From positions 1-64,000 of the forward strand of contig JASAOO010003473.1 of NCBI GenBank assembly GCA_030849075.1: a stretch of DNA of 64,000 nucleotides, in the 5' to 3' direction. Made by a program: the position numbers and the translations under genes. The notes under the pieces were generated by a model. The model had not been told where the DNA came from and searched no databases. It worked only from the letters and a program-made list of their open reading frames with translations. This DNA comes from Zelonia costaricensis (lineage: Eukaryota; Euglenozoa; Kinetoplastea; Trypanosomatida; Trypanosomatidae). Below, piece by piece: positions 24,958 through 34,876 of the stretch; positions within the stretch are counted from its first letter, which is position 1, and each line of letters opens with the position of its first letter.

Positions 24958-25782
24958 TGTAGCCGCCCCCGTCCCCCGGGCCCCTCTTCGCCGTTGATCC
25001 GCCTCCGACCTCCCTTGCTCTGTTTCTTCATCGCTTCTGGTTTCAACAGTTCTCGCGCCCCGCACCAGCTGAAGGAGGAGGAGGAGAGGGGCGGGCCCCT
25101 CAACACACACGCGCAGCTGTCCTAGCGGTCGGGGTAGCATCTCACGAGCTGCGCGAGGGCTCGCGCGTACGCCGAGGTCGCCCTGAGCCCCCACCCACAT
25201 TCTGCGGGCGCGTTTCCCCGTATGTCGCTGCATGTGCGTGTGTGTCCCGGTCTGGTCAGTCGGTGTGGATGAAGGTGTGTCGTTTGTTCACCTCCCCGTG
25301 TGTGAGAGCGACGCAAGCGCGTACTGCACCCTCCACGTCGCGCATCACCCTGCCTCACCCGTCGCTCGCTCTTCGTCTCTCTCGCGCCGCCTTGACCTCC
25401 GCGCCACGCACACGCACACGTACACGTACGCACACGCCCCATCGTGTAGTGCCCTGTACCTGCGTCCGTGAAGTCGTCCCCCCACCCCCCACTTCTCTCT
25501 CACCCACCCGTGCTGCTGCGCTGTGCTCCCTTTGCGCTGTGTCTTCTCTTCCTTTCCGGCCGTCTTGCTTCTCCTTCCGATTTCTTCTCCCTTCTCCTCC
25601 TTTGTTCCTTGTGTTTCTCCGCGCCTCGCGCGTGCGCGTGCCCGTGTCTGTGACGACGCGGGTCGTGCATGCGTGCGCGTGCCTGCATGTGTGTGCGTGT
25701 GGCAGAGCATGCTCGGTAAGCGACGTGTGCGTATGATGATGTGTGGGCTGGTGGGTGCGTTGGGCACGCCATCCGCATGCGC

Positions 25783-25802
25783 GCACACACACACACACAC
25801 AC
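25783..25802. repeat. (CA)n microsatellite
   Basis: Pure CA run within the convergent strand-switch region. Confidence 0.85.
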
Positions 25803-27439
25803 AAGCGTACACGCACCGCCATGAGCGCACACGTACGCACGCACGCTTTATCCAGCTCTGCAGCCACGCACACTCACCGTCCCTTCTTCTCCCTCCCCTT
25901 CTGCCGTCTTGTCGTGCTCCTCTGTGTGTGGTGGAGATGTGGGTGTGGGTGTGCGTGACACCTGTACACGTTTTGTGTATGCGTGTGCGTGTCTGTGTCC
26001 CTTCCCCCTACCTGCCCTTTCTTCAGTTTCCACTCTCTTCACCAACTCCCACCACCCCCGGCCCTCTTTTCGCCTCTCCACCATTTCCCGTACCCCACAC
26101 TCCGCCTGCTGCTCCATTCTGTGATGCTTGGGATGGGGGGAGCGGGAGCCAGCCCTCTTCCGCACGCCTGGCCTCCCCCTGATCCTCGCGAAGACGCATG
26201 CACACACATGTACACCGCAGGCACGCCCGCGAGAATCATCGGCACGTGTGCCTGTGTGTGTCGATCTGTGTGTGGATGTGTGTGTTGCACGTCGGCGCGA
26301 GTGTGCCAGCGGCACGCCCGCTTTCTTGTCCTCACGTCGGTCGCCGACGCGTGTTCTGTTGACACGCCCCGCCCAGGCGCAGCGCGACGGTGCGGCAAGG
26401 GGACGCGTCAGTGGTCCCCCTCGACAGGCACCCGACCCACCCCCTCCCCCCTCCCTCCCCTCCGGCTCACGTAAACACACGCGCAGACGCGCGGGCCCTC
26501 GTACGATCCCGTTTCGCCCCCCCCTCTCCTCCAGTTCCCCTTTTCCTTCTTTCTCTTCCTTCCTCCTTTGCCACTCTTGTCTCTCGTTCACTGCACCGCT
26601 TTGACTTCTCGAGGCACCGCCCATACGCAGACGCAGACACGCCTCCATCCTACGCACACACACCCACACACACACGCGCGCGCGGATGCTGTGTTCTACG
26701 TGTGTTCTCACGCCCGCCTTGCCGCCTGTCCGTCTGAGCCCCACCCCCCACCCGATCCTCCTCTTTCTTCTCATTTCCCGTCACCGTATTCTGCGTGCAT
26801 GCGCCCCTCCCTCTCCCCCCTCCTCTCGGTCAGCGTCGCCCTCTTCACTCTTCACGTGCGTCCACACCTCCGCAGCACCCACCCCCAGTCCCCAGTGTCC
26901 CGCCCCTCCATCTTCCTTCAACCCATCTTCTCTCGTATACCTTTCCCGCACCCACACCCACACCCGCCCGCCCCCCACCCCCTGCCTGTCAGGCGCGCGC
27001 GCGTCGTGGAGGGGGCGGCTAGGAAGGGCGCCCGCACGTGCGTCCGCAGCACCGACACTGCCATCGGTGCCGGGGCAAAACCGGTGGCGTGTTGCCCTTT
27101 TTCTTCTCCGTGACGTCACCCTCCCCACCCCCCACTCTGTGCTGTTGACCGCCTCCGTGCCTTACTGCGTGGGCCAGCTCCGCCGTCCCCCATCCCCCCC
27201 CACCCGTCTTGGGTCCTCTCTTGCTCCATGTTTCCCTGTCACCAGGCCGATGAACCACCCCACTGCGCGCGCCCGAGTGTGTGTGTGTTTGTATGTACGG
27301 GGTGGCGTGTATGCATGTCTGTGAGTGAACGCGTCCGTGCGTGCGAGCGTGCGCGTGGTGGTGATGGGGTGCGTACGTGTGGGTGGGCGAGGAGGTGACG
27401 AGGCACGTGTAAGAGAGGCAAGGCGGTGTCGCACGCGTG

Positions 27440-27470
27440 TAGGTGTGTGTGTCTGTGTGTGTGTGTGTGC
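27440..27470. repeat. (GT)n microsatellite
   Basis: Interrupted GT run in the strand-switch region, close to the base-composition reversal. Confidence 0.8.
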
Positions 27471-29388
27471 TCCCCAAGTGAGTGGGCGATGTGAGATGTG
27501 CGGGGCGCTCTTCTCTCACACGCCACAGCGCCTTGCCTCGCGGGGGCACACCGCTGCCTCCCCCGCACTGCCGCCTTGACATCCCGCCCTGCCCCACTCT
27601 TGACGCGGCCCCCACTCGCCCCACGCCTCCCCGCCGCCCCGGTCCCGCTCCCTCCCCCTCTTTCCCTCCTTCTCTAGCGCGAATTCGAAGCTTGAGCTTT
27701 GCCCCCCCCGCCCCCTCCACCTGTTCCACCTCCAACCCTCACCCGCCACATCCACCCTCCCCCTCTCTCCTCTCCTCTCTCGTCTGCGCGGCTTCGCGTG
27801 CGTGACACGAAGCCGCGCCCCGCCCCCCACCGCTCTGCGCACGCGTGGGCCCCCTCCACCCCCGCGTCACCGCACGGCCGCGCCAAGTCGCGTGCACGTC
27901 ACGTGGCACGTGAGCCGAACGCACACGGCGATGGAAGCAGGCGCGGGGCGGGGGGGGCGGCATCCGTCGCGCAGCCGTGCACCGAAGAGCGAGGGGGGAG
28001 CCGGGCGGAGGATGGTCAAGTGCGGGAGAACACCAACGCGGGGGCCGCAAAGCTGTATGTCTGTGTGTGTAAGTGTGTCCGTGTGTGTCCGTGTGTGACT
28101 GTTGCTTTCTGTCCTCCTTCTTTCCGTGCGTTTGATTTCCCCTTGCGCGGGTGTGTGTGACCCTGGCGTGTACGCTAACACGGACGCGGCGTACAGACGA
28201 AAATAAACGAGAAGCCCAACAAGTGAAGCGAGCGCCAGCCGCACGCGCGCAGCCGGCAGGGCATGCGCAGGGCGAAGCCACCAACCCCCCCCCTTCCTTC
28301 CTTTCCCCCTTTCCCGCACGGATACACCAACGCAGCCGGCCCTGCTGCCACTGCAGCTTGCAGGCGCACCGCCGATGACGCAGCAAAGCGCACCCCAGCG
28401 GCGATGATGCACCCAAACCGCAACCCGAACCCCTGCCACCACCACCGCCCCGAACCGCCGCCACCACGCACGCGCATGGCGCCCGCACACCCCCGCCCGG
28501 CGCGCCCCCCTCTTGCCGCGGCGCCAGCCCCGGGGGGCCATGCCGCCTGCCCCAGCCCCCCAGGGCCCTCGGCGCGGCCCACCGGCCGGGGGGGGGCGGG
28601 GCGCGGCCGACGCTGGCGCAAACCGCAGCGAGCGGGCGGGGGACGAAGAGGGGCAGGTGGTGCAGCAGCATGGCGGGAGGAGCGCGCGCATCAGGGGGCA
28701 CCGGTGGCCCGGCGGCATCGCGCACGCCACGGCCCAGCAGGAGGGGGGGGCTTATTCGCTTCTTTGTTGCTTTGTTAGGCTCGCGAGTCCCTCCGCCCCG
28801 ACACCGGTGAAGAGAAGGGGGAGACGGGGTGCGTGATGCCTGTGATTTGAGGGGAGGGGGCGGGCGTGTTACCAGGGCAACACGCACACTCGCACCGCAT
28901 ATACGAGGGGAGAGAGAGAAAAGAAAATCAGATGGAGGAACGGGCGCGAGCACAACTAGGCGCCAGAAGAAAAGGTGAACCAGCACTAATGGAGGCCTCC
29001 AGCGATAACACGCCGAGGGCGAGGAGACCGAGCAGGGACCCTCTCCGTCTGCGCGCTGACACAAGCAAGAACGGGGGAAGAAGAAGGAGAAAGAGACGTC
29101 TTACACATCGCAACGAACGTGAACGGGACGAGAAAGGGAACGTCTTCGTATTGTTGTGTTGGCGGTGGTGGCGAGGCGGTGCGTGGCAGCGGGGGGGCAC
29201 AGCGGTGGCCTTCTCCACCTCCCCCCACTCACCCACCCCACCGGCAACACCAGTAAAGCGGTGCACCCCCCACCGCCACCGCCACCGCCACCACAGCGCC
29301 AACGGCTTCAGAACAAAAAGCTGAAAAAGAAAACACAGTCTTTTGGATCGTGTGCCCCTGCATGCGCATGCGTGGAGGTGTGCTTGTC

Positions 29389-29416
29389 CGCGTGTGTGTG
29401 TGTGTGTGTGCGTGTG
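29389..29416. repeat. (GT)n microsatellite
   Basis: GT run near the 3' side of the pfkB kinase gene. A second dinucleotide run, CA, is at about 29793-29812 just past that gene's stop codon. Confidence 0.85.
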
Positions 29417-29833
29417 TGCCACGTCATCCGCGACGGGAGAGGCCCGCGGTCGTCTGCGCACCACAGACGCAGGTCGAGCACACCATCGCCCACGCATGCA
29501 GGCGAGCGCGCCAGGGGAGAGGGGGGAAGGGGGGCGGGGCGTCGCGCTGGTGAGACGACTCTGGTCAAAGGAGGCGGAGAATGAAACACAGAAAAAAGAC
29601 CAGATGAAAATCAGCACGGCGGGTATGGACGCGCGCAGGTAAAGAAAGAAAAGCGTTTTGAAAAGGGAACTGGAATAGCGCCATCCAAGTCGCCGCGCCA
29701 CCCACGCACGGCGCGAGGGGAAGGAGCACGGGGACGGGGGGGCGAGGGGCGTCCGTGTGTGTGGGTGTATGCGCGTGTGTATGAGCATGCAGACACACAC
29801 ACACACACACAGAGGTGAGGGAGGCGGTCGAGC

Positions 29834-31090
29834 CTACAGCTTCGCGATGTGCATCGCGCCCTCCGCCACGAGCTGCTCCACGTACAGGTCGTGCACGCGC
29901 TTCACGTGCTGCAGCTTCTCGCCCGGCTGCTTCTCGAGGTACGTGCCGCCGACGCTGTAGCAGCAGAAGCTGCCACTGCCGTTCGCCCACGCCAGCGCGT
30001 CCGCAAGGCTCAGCTGGCCCGGCTTGCGGCCGTCCGACAGCTGCTTCACAATGGAGGCGAGCAGGCCGCCAGCGAAGTTGTCGCCGCAGCCCGTCGTGTC
30101 GCCGCGCAGCTTCGGGTTCGCCTTGAGGTGCTGCACGATCTTGCGGCAGATGTGGAAGTTCGTAAGCTCCTGCTTCGCGAAGAAGCTGCCGTCCGAGAAG
30201 GCGTAGCCGCCCTTGTCGCCGTTCGTGATTATCAGCGTGTGCGAGCCCTGCGCGACGAAGAACTCGATCGCACGCGCGATGTCCGTCTCGCCACTCATGC
30301 GCTGCGCCTCCACGAAGTCGACCGCCAGCACGTCGATCAGCTTGTACGACTCGTCCGACTCGCCAAACGGCCACCGCTTGCCCGGGTTGCGCTTCTCGTT
30401 GAGGAAGTCGAAGACGGTGCCCACCATCGTCACGGACCCGTTTGCCTTTGCGCGGCGGAGCAGTGTCGTCAGGTTCGCGTGGATCTGCGGCACCGATGCC
30501 GTCCCACTGAAGAAGAGCACGTCACCCTTGAAGAAGTCATCGCCCAGCATCGCCGGCGTGTAGGCGTCCAGGGCACCCCCGTGGTACACGAAGGAGCGCT
30601 CGCCGCTGCCGTTGTCGAAGTTCTGGTCCGACAGCACGAGCGTCGCGGCGGACGGCAAGTTGGCCATGCGGATGTACTTATCCAGGTTCACCGGGCACTG
30701 ACGCACGACCTTGAGCATGCGGTCCCCCGTCACGTCCTGGCCCATCGCGCCGTAGAAGTTGAACTCGCACATGTCGGGCTGCGACACGAGACCGCCCTTC
30801 AGCAGCTGAGCAGCGTTGATGAGCCCGACGATGCACGGGCCACCAACACTGAAGTGATCGTTCTCACGCAGCCAGCCCTGATCCTTGCGGATCTCGTCGA
30901 TCGACTTGCCGGCAAACTTCTCGAGGTCGGCGCGGAAGATGAGGTGGCCGATGCTGATGCCACCGTCGCCCGGCGTCTTGGACACGTACTTCTGGAAGGA
31001 GGCGGAGTTGAAGTCCAAGCCGGTGAACAGGTAGTCAGCGCAGGAGCAGCCCACGCCGTTCACCACGATCTTGCGGTCGTTGCTGGACAT
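29834..31090 (-). CDS. pfkB-family (ribokinase-like) kinase with C-terminal AKL
   Basis: The 418-residue protein belongs to the ribokinase/pfkB fold, which phosphorylates sugars or nucleosides with ATP. The N-terminal SVGGPCIVGLINA (81-93) corresponds to the substrate-side GG motif. The C-terminal DTTGCGDNFAGGLL (331-344) is the pfkB signature 2, with Asp337 as the expected catalytic base and the anion-hole Gly residues. The substrate cannot be read from sequence: adenosine kinase and other sugar kinases are alternatives, and the GCGDNF variant differs from the NGAGDAF/TGAGDAF usually seen in adenosine kinase. The last residues are IAKL; AKL fits the PTS1 consensus, so glycosomal import is likely. 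It is the last gene of the minus-strand cluster, tail to tail with GPDH. Confidence 0.88.
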   Translation of the reverse strand: MSSNDRKIVVNGVGCSCADYLFTGLDFNSASFQKYVSKTPGDGGISIGHLIFRADLEKFAGKSIDEIRKDQGWLRENDHFSVGGPCIVGLINAAQLLKGGLVSQPDMCEFNFYGAMGQDVTGDRMLKVVRQCPVNLDKYIRMANLPSAATLVLSDQNFDNGSGERSFVYHGGALDAYTPAMLGDDFFKGDVLFFSGTASVPQIHANLTTLLRRAKANGSVTMVGTVFDFLNEKRNPGKRWPFGESDESYKLIDVLAVDFVEAQRMSGETDIARAIEFFVAQGSHTLIITNGDKGGYAFSDGSFFAKQELTNFHICRKIVQHLKANPKLRGDTTGCGDNFAGGLLASIVKQLSDGRKPGQLSLADALAWANGSGSFCCYSVGGTYLEKQPGEKLQHVKRVHDLYVEQLVAEGAMHIAKL

Positions 31091-31133
31091 GGTTGGAGGT
31101 CGGACAGGGGAATGCGTGCTCAGCTCTGGGTAC

Positions 31134-31162
31134 TGGGGTGGTGGGTGGGAGGGGGGAACTTG
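31134..31162 (-). promoter_or_regulatory. Candidate spliced-leader acceptor for the pfkB kinase
   Basis: On the minus strand a C-rich pyrimidine tract (31141-31161) is followed by an AG at 31135-31134, about 44 bases before the ATG. A second AG lies a few bases further on. Confidence 0.35.
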
Positions 31163-31653
31163 TTGGGCGAGGAAAGAGAACTAAAGGAAGAGGCGTTTTG
31201 CGTTAGTGGGTAACTAAAGGCGAGGCGCGGGGTGGCAGCGCGGTGGGCGACGGGGTTGGACGGAAACACAAGAGAGAGGGAGAGTGAAGCGAGGAGCAGA
31301 CGACGTCGCGTGCATGGACCGACCTCAGTGCCTCCCGCCTGCGTGGCGAGAGCACACATGCGCACGTGCAGCCCCGGAGGTGGGGGCGCGGAAGAGAGGA
31401 AGGCGAAAAAGGGGGGAGGGGGGAAGGCGTGTGAAGTGAACTCCGTTGGGTGTCTTCGAATGTCAATTGTACATGAGGTGTGCGCTCGCTCGCTGGACGC
31501 CCCCAACACCCACACACACACACACCCACACACACACACACACTCACTTTCACTCTCCCACACAGACACACTGCTGCCCTTCTCGCGGCGACTCACAGGG
31601 AGCGGGGGGTGCACCGTGCGAGGACTGCTCCTTAGATGTGGGGCAGCGCGCCG
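31163..31653 (-). other. Intergenic region between the pfkB kinase and the 1039-residue gene
   Basis: About 490 bases without a gene. It holds a CA/CCCA microsatellite at about 31510-31544 and purine-rich plus-strand sequence, consistent with UTRs of minus-strand transcripts. Confidence 0.65.
31510..31544. repeat. (CA)n microsatellite, interrupted by CCC
   Basis: Two CA blocks separated by a CCCA interruption. Confidence 0.85.
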
Positions 31654-34600
31654 CTACGTCTGGTATCCAGGGGTGCGGCGCCGGCGGAACCGCAGGATCA
31701 GCGTGTCCGCCTTCGCCTGCAGCAGCACCGCGTTCGCCGAGTCGACGGTGCGGCGCCGGTGCTCGGCGGCGGCTGCAGCGGCGGCGTCGTGAGCGGCTGG
31801 CGGCGAGACACTTGAGCTGCTCCGCACCGTCCACATCGCCGTGCCGCGACGGTTCGATGGCGACGCCGGAGATGCCATGCCGCTGCGCACTGCCGAGAAC
31901 GACCGCGTCGTCGCGAGCTGCGGCGACGCGGATGCCACAGCGACAGCAGCATCCGGTGGCTGCGCACGCCTCGAGCGGCGTGTCTGCCAAAGGGACACCG
32001 CCCGAGAGCCCTCAGCCCCGTCGCCCTCCTCGTTCAGCACCAACGTGCCAGATAGCACCTCCTGCTCGGAGTGCCGTGCCAACAGTCGCACCTCGCGCAG
32101 GGCGGCGCGCAGGAGCTCCCGCTCCGACGCGGTCAGCCGCTGCTGCAGCGTGAGAAGGCGTTCACCGCGCATCCACGCGTCTTCGAGATCGGCCGCCGCC
32201 GCGGTCGTGGGCGTCACGTCGCAGTCTTCTGAAGCGGGGGACAAGAGCCGGTGCAGCTCGCCCACGAGGTGCGGCACCACCGGCTCCCACACCTCGCCGT
32301 CCGTCTCCGCCGCCGGCAGCGGCACGGGCACGGCGGTGCGTGGCCGCGTGAAGACGTACAGCGCACGCACCACCGCCCCCAGCCCACCGCGGTCGGCCTC
32401 GTCGCACTCGAAGGGCAGCGACAGAACCAGCTCGCGCAGCACGCGCGTAAAGGGGACGCTGAGGGCGCCGTCGGGCGACTGCAGCTGCAGGCAGGCGAGC
32501 ACCAGAAGACCTTGCCGCTGATGCCGCCGCGCCACGGCAAGCCCGGCGGCCGCGGCGCTCTCGTACACGGCCAGCTCCGACGCACTCGACTGACTTGCCG
32601 TGTGGGCGAGCTCCTGCAGCGTCCGCTGCGCCTCGGCGCGCACTGTCAGCAGCGGCATCGCCGCGCTCACCACATCGCACGCACGCGCCCACAGCAGGGC
32701 CAGCGCACCCTCCTCCGCCGCCCTGCGGGCCCTGGCGGCGGAACAGCTGTGCGGCGAGGCGGCCGTGGCAGGCGCCAGGGCGTCCCGCACGCGCCACATG
32801 AACCCGCACGAGCGCTGCACACACTTCAAGGCCTCGGCCAGCACCGTCTGCGTGCCGTCCGGGTGAGCGAGGCACACCTCGGCAATGCGCAGCAGACCCG
32901 CCACGTCGCCCACGTCCTGCAGACTGCGCTGCCGGTTGCGGTGGTAGATGACATCGCGCACCCACCACGCGAACGACGTTACCGCGTCCGTGGCGGCGGT
33001 GCTGGCAGCCGTGGTGCGCACCGTCTCGAAGACCTCCGCCACATCGGAGAAGGAGATGGTGCAGAGCGCCAAGGTAACGGCGAACTGGGGCAGCGGCAGC
33101 GGCGCCGCCGTGGACGTCGAGTCCGCCGTCGCCGACCGCGAGCCCGTCACCGCCGCTGTCGCGTTCGTCTCCTTCGCAGCCGCACCGCCGCTGCCGCCGC
33201 GCGCAGCCGACGAGGGCCGCGACGCGTCGATCGGCGTCAGCGTCATGTGGGTCAGCGCGTGGTGCGTCACGTAGAGGCCCAGCCGGCGCGCCACCCGCGC
33301 CCCGCTGTCCAGGCGCCGCGGTAGCCCGAAGATGCCGCTTCCGGCAGCAGCAGACGGCGTCGAAGCACCCGCTGCCCCGGCCGCGGGCACGGGCCACCAC
33401 GTCGACGGCATCCGCGGCACCCAGCGCGACGGCGCCGACGACGTGGTGGACGGGGCGGCGGACTGCGGGCGGCTCGACCTCGCCGAAGCCGCGCGCCAAC
33501 CCGAGCCCCGCGTCGCGCCCGACAACGACGGTCGCACCGCCGGAGTTCGCGTCCTGTCACTGCGCGGTGCGGCGGCGGCGCCGAGCCCTCGCGCGCTGTT
33601 CACGCGTCGTGCCCCGGCGGGCTTCTCACCCGGCTGCGAGAAGCGGGAGCCGCCCCCTGTAGGTGGCGGCTCGTGCTGGGCCTCGTACGCGTCGATCCTC
33701 CGCATGGCCTGCGAAAGCCGCACGAGGTCGTGGGGGCGGTGCCACCACGGCTCAGCCGACGACGTCGCGGGCGAAACGGCCGCGCGCGGCGCCGCCGCGT
33801 CGCTGGCGCGGGCGTCCGCCTCCACCTCCACGTCGTACAGAGACGTGGTGGCGCGGTCGCACAGGCACAGCACCCGCTCCTGCAGCAGGGCCCGGTCCGT
33901 GCGCAGGTGGCTGAGAAGGCGCAGGCCGCTCACAAAGCCGCCGCTGGTGGCAGCGCTGCCGGTCTCCTCCAACTTGTCGCCCTGGGCCTCGAGCTCGGCG
34001 GTGCGCACGGCCGTCGCGGCAGGCGAGGCGCGGCTCGTCTCCAGCAGCACCAGCGACATGAACTGCACCAGCAGTCCCGCCGTCGAGGCGCCGTGGTCGG
34101 CGAAGAGGGCCCAGTGCTTCTCCGTCACGTCGACCACCGCGCCCCAGTGCTCCAGCGTGAGGTCGATCGCGTCACCGGCGGGAGCAGGCGGGGCCGCGGA
34201 GCCTGACGCGCCTCTGTCGCCCACCGCCGTCGCCGCGCGCTCACGCTGCCGCTGCTCGTCGGCGTCTAGGCACGCTTCCATCACGCGGACCAGCGACTGG
34301 AACTGCGCCAGCTCACCTGCCGCCGCGGACGTCGCCGTGCTGCCGTCAGCGGTGTACGCCGCGCGGTTCATGCAGCGCTGCCAGAACGCGAACGTCTCCT
34401 GCGTCGCCGCGGCGGCCAGTCGGTGGCGTAGGCAGTTGCCCAGCATCAGGGACCCGTCATCGAGGGAGAAGTGCCGCTGCATGTTGTACCGCCGCACCTC
34501 GAGCACCAGCCGGTCGCTCAGCACATCGCGCAGCACCTCCCCGGTGACCGGCACCGCCGCGGAAGCTGCACGCGCGCCCTTGGGCAACGCAGGGGCAGCC

Positions 34601-34773
34601 GACCGCTCGTCCGCGCCGTCCCCGGTAAGGGCGAAGTGCGCCTCCAGGGAGCGCGCGGGGTTGGTCAGCGAGCTAGACTGCATGCGACGTAGCACATCCT
34701 CCAGCGAGACGGCCTCCAGCTGCTCGGCGACGCGGCGCTTGACGGCCAGCCGCTGCAGCGTGAGACGCAGCAT
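31654..34773 (-). CDS. Unrecognised conserved-type 1039-residue protein
   Basis: I do not recognise this family. I start it at the ATG at 34773 (MLRLTLQRLAVKRR), not at the longest frame start (35049), because the extra 92 residues are Cys-rich and unlike the rest, and a pyrimidine tract plus AG lies inside that extension at 34857-34876. The protein is mostly predicted helical, with leucine- and alanine-rich stretches in residues about 1-400 and 580-940. A Ser/Pro/Arg low-complexity linker lies near 430-520, and the C-terminal segment is Ser/Arg/Ala-rich. No transmembrane segment, signal peptide or catalytic motif is visible. A helical-repeat scaffold is possible but only a guess. The GC-rich third codon positions and long open frame support coding. 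Confidence 0.8.
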   Translation of the reverse strand: MLRLTLQRLAVKRRVAEQLEAVSLEDVLRRMQSSSLTNPARSLEAHFALTGDGADERSAAPALPKGARAASAAVPVTGEVLRDVLSDRLVLEVRRYNMQRHFSLDDGSLMLGNCLRHRLAAAATQETFAFWQRCMNRAAYTADGSTATSAAAGELAQFQSLVRVMEACLDADEQRQRERAATAVGDRGASGSAAPPAPAGDAIDLTLEHWGAVVDVTEKHWALFADHGASTAGLLVQFMSLVLLETSRASPAATAVRTAELEAQGDKLEETGSAATSGGFVSGLRLLSHLRTDRALLQERVLCLCDRATTSLYDVEVEADARASDAAAPRAAVSPATSSAEPWWHRPHDLVRLSQAMRRIDAYEAQHEPPPTGGGSRFSQPGEKPAGARRVNSARGLGAAAAPRSDRTRTPAVRPSLSGATRGSGWRAASARSSRPQSAAPSTTSSAPSRWVPRMPSTWWPVPAAGAAGASTPSAAAGSGIFGLPRRLDSGARVARRLGLYVTHHALTHMTLTPIDASRPSSAARGGSGGAAAKETNATAAVTGSRSATADSTSTAAPLPLPQFAVTLALCTISFSDVAEVFETVRTTAASTAATDAVTSFAWWVRDVIYHRNRQRSLQDVGDVAGLLRIAEVCLAHPDGTQTVLAEALKCVQRSCGFMWRVRDALAPATAASPHSCSAARARRAAEEGALALLWARACDVVSAAMPLLTVRAEAQRTLQELAHTASQSSASELAVYESAAAAGLAVARRHQRQGLLVLACLQLQSPDGALSVPFTRVLRELVLSLPFECDEADRGGLGAVVRALYVFTRPRTAVPVPLPAAETDGEVWEPVVPHLVGELHRLLSPASEDCDVTPTTAAAADLEDAWMRGERLLTLQQRLTASERELLRAALREVRLLARHSEQEVLSGTLVLNEEGDGAEGSRAVSLWQTRRSRRAQPPDAAVAVASASPQLATTRSFSAVRSGMASPASPSNRRGTAMWTVRSSSSVSPPAAHDAAAAAAAEHRRRTVDSANAVLLQAKADTLILRFRRRRTPGYQT

Positions 34774-34856
34774 GCCTACATGGGCCTCGATGACGGACAA
34801 GAGCACACGTGCTTCGCAATGCGAAGCGGTCGACCGGCACGCGGAGGAGAGGAGGA

Positions 34857-34876
34857 CTGCCACGCGAAAGAGAAGA
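34857..34876 (-). promoter_or_regulatory. Candidate spliced-leader acceptor deciding the 34773 start
   Basis: On the minus strand CTTCTCTTTCGCGTGGCAG ends in AG at 34858-34857, 84 bases before the chosen ATG. Trans-splicing here would remove the upstream in-frame ATG at 35049 from the mRNA. Confidence 0.4.

Larger units (their letters stand above)
24958..29833. other. Convergent strand-switch region (no gene)
   Basis: 4.9 kb separate the last plus-strand gene from the first minus-strand gene, so two polycistronic units converge here. The plus strand is C/T-rich from about 25100 to 27800. It becomes mixed (27860-28740) and is then G/A-rich to the right, mirroring the direction of the flanking units. 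Open frames of up to 441 codons occur but encode Arg/His/Thr/Pro-rich low complexity from CA/GT repeats and are not credible. I saw no tRNA B-box, 5S or rRNA sequence. By analogy with Leishmania such regions are transcription termination zones marked by base J; this is established for the genus and inferred here. Confidence 0.8.

Noticed and set aside
27739..29064. A 441-codon minus-strand frame in the convergent strand-switch region
   Set aside because: Arg/Ala/Pro/His low complexity generated by C/G runs and CA repeats, with no domain and overlapping frames on both strands.
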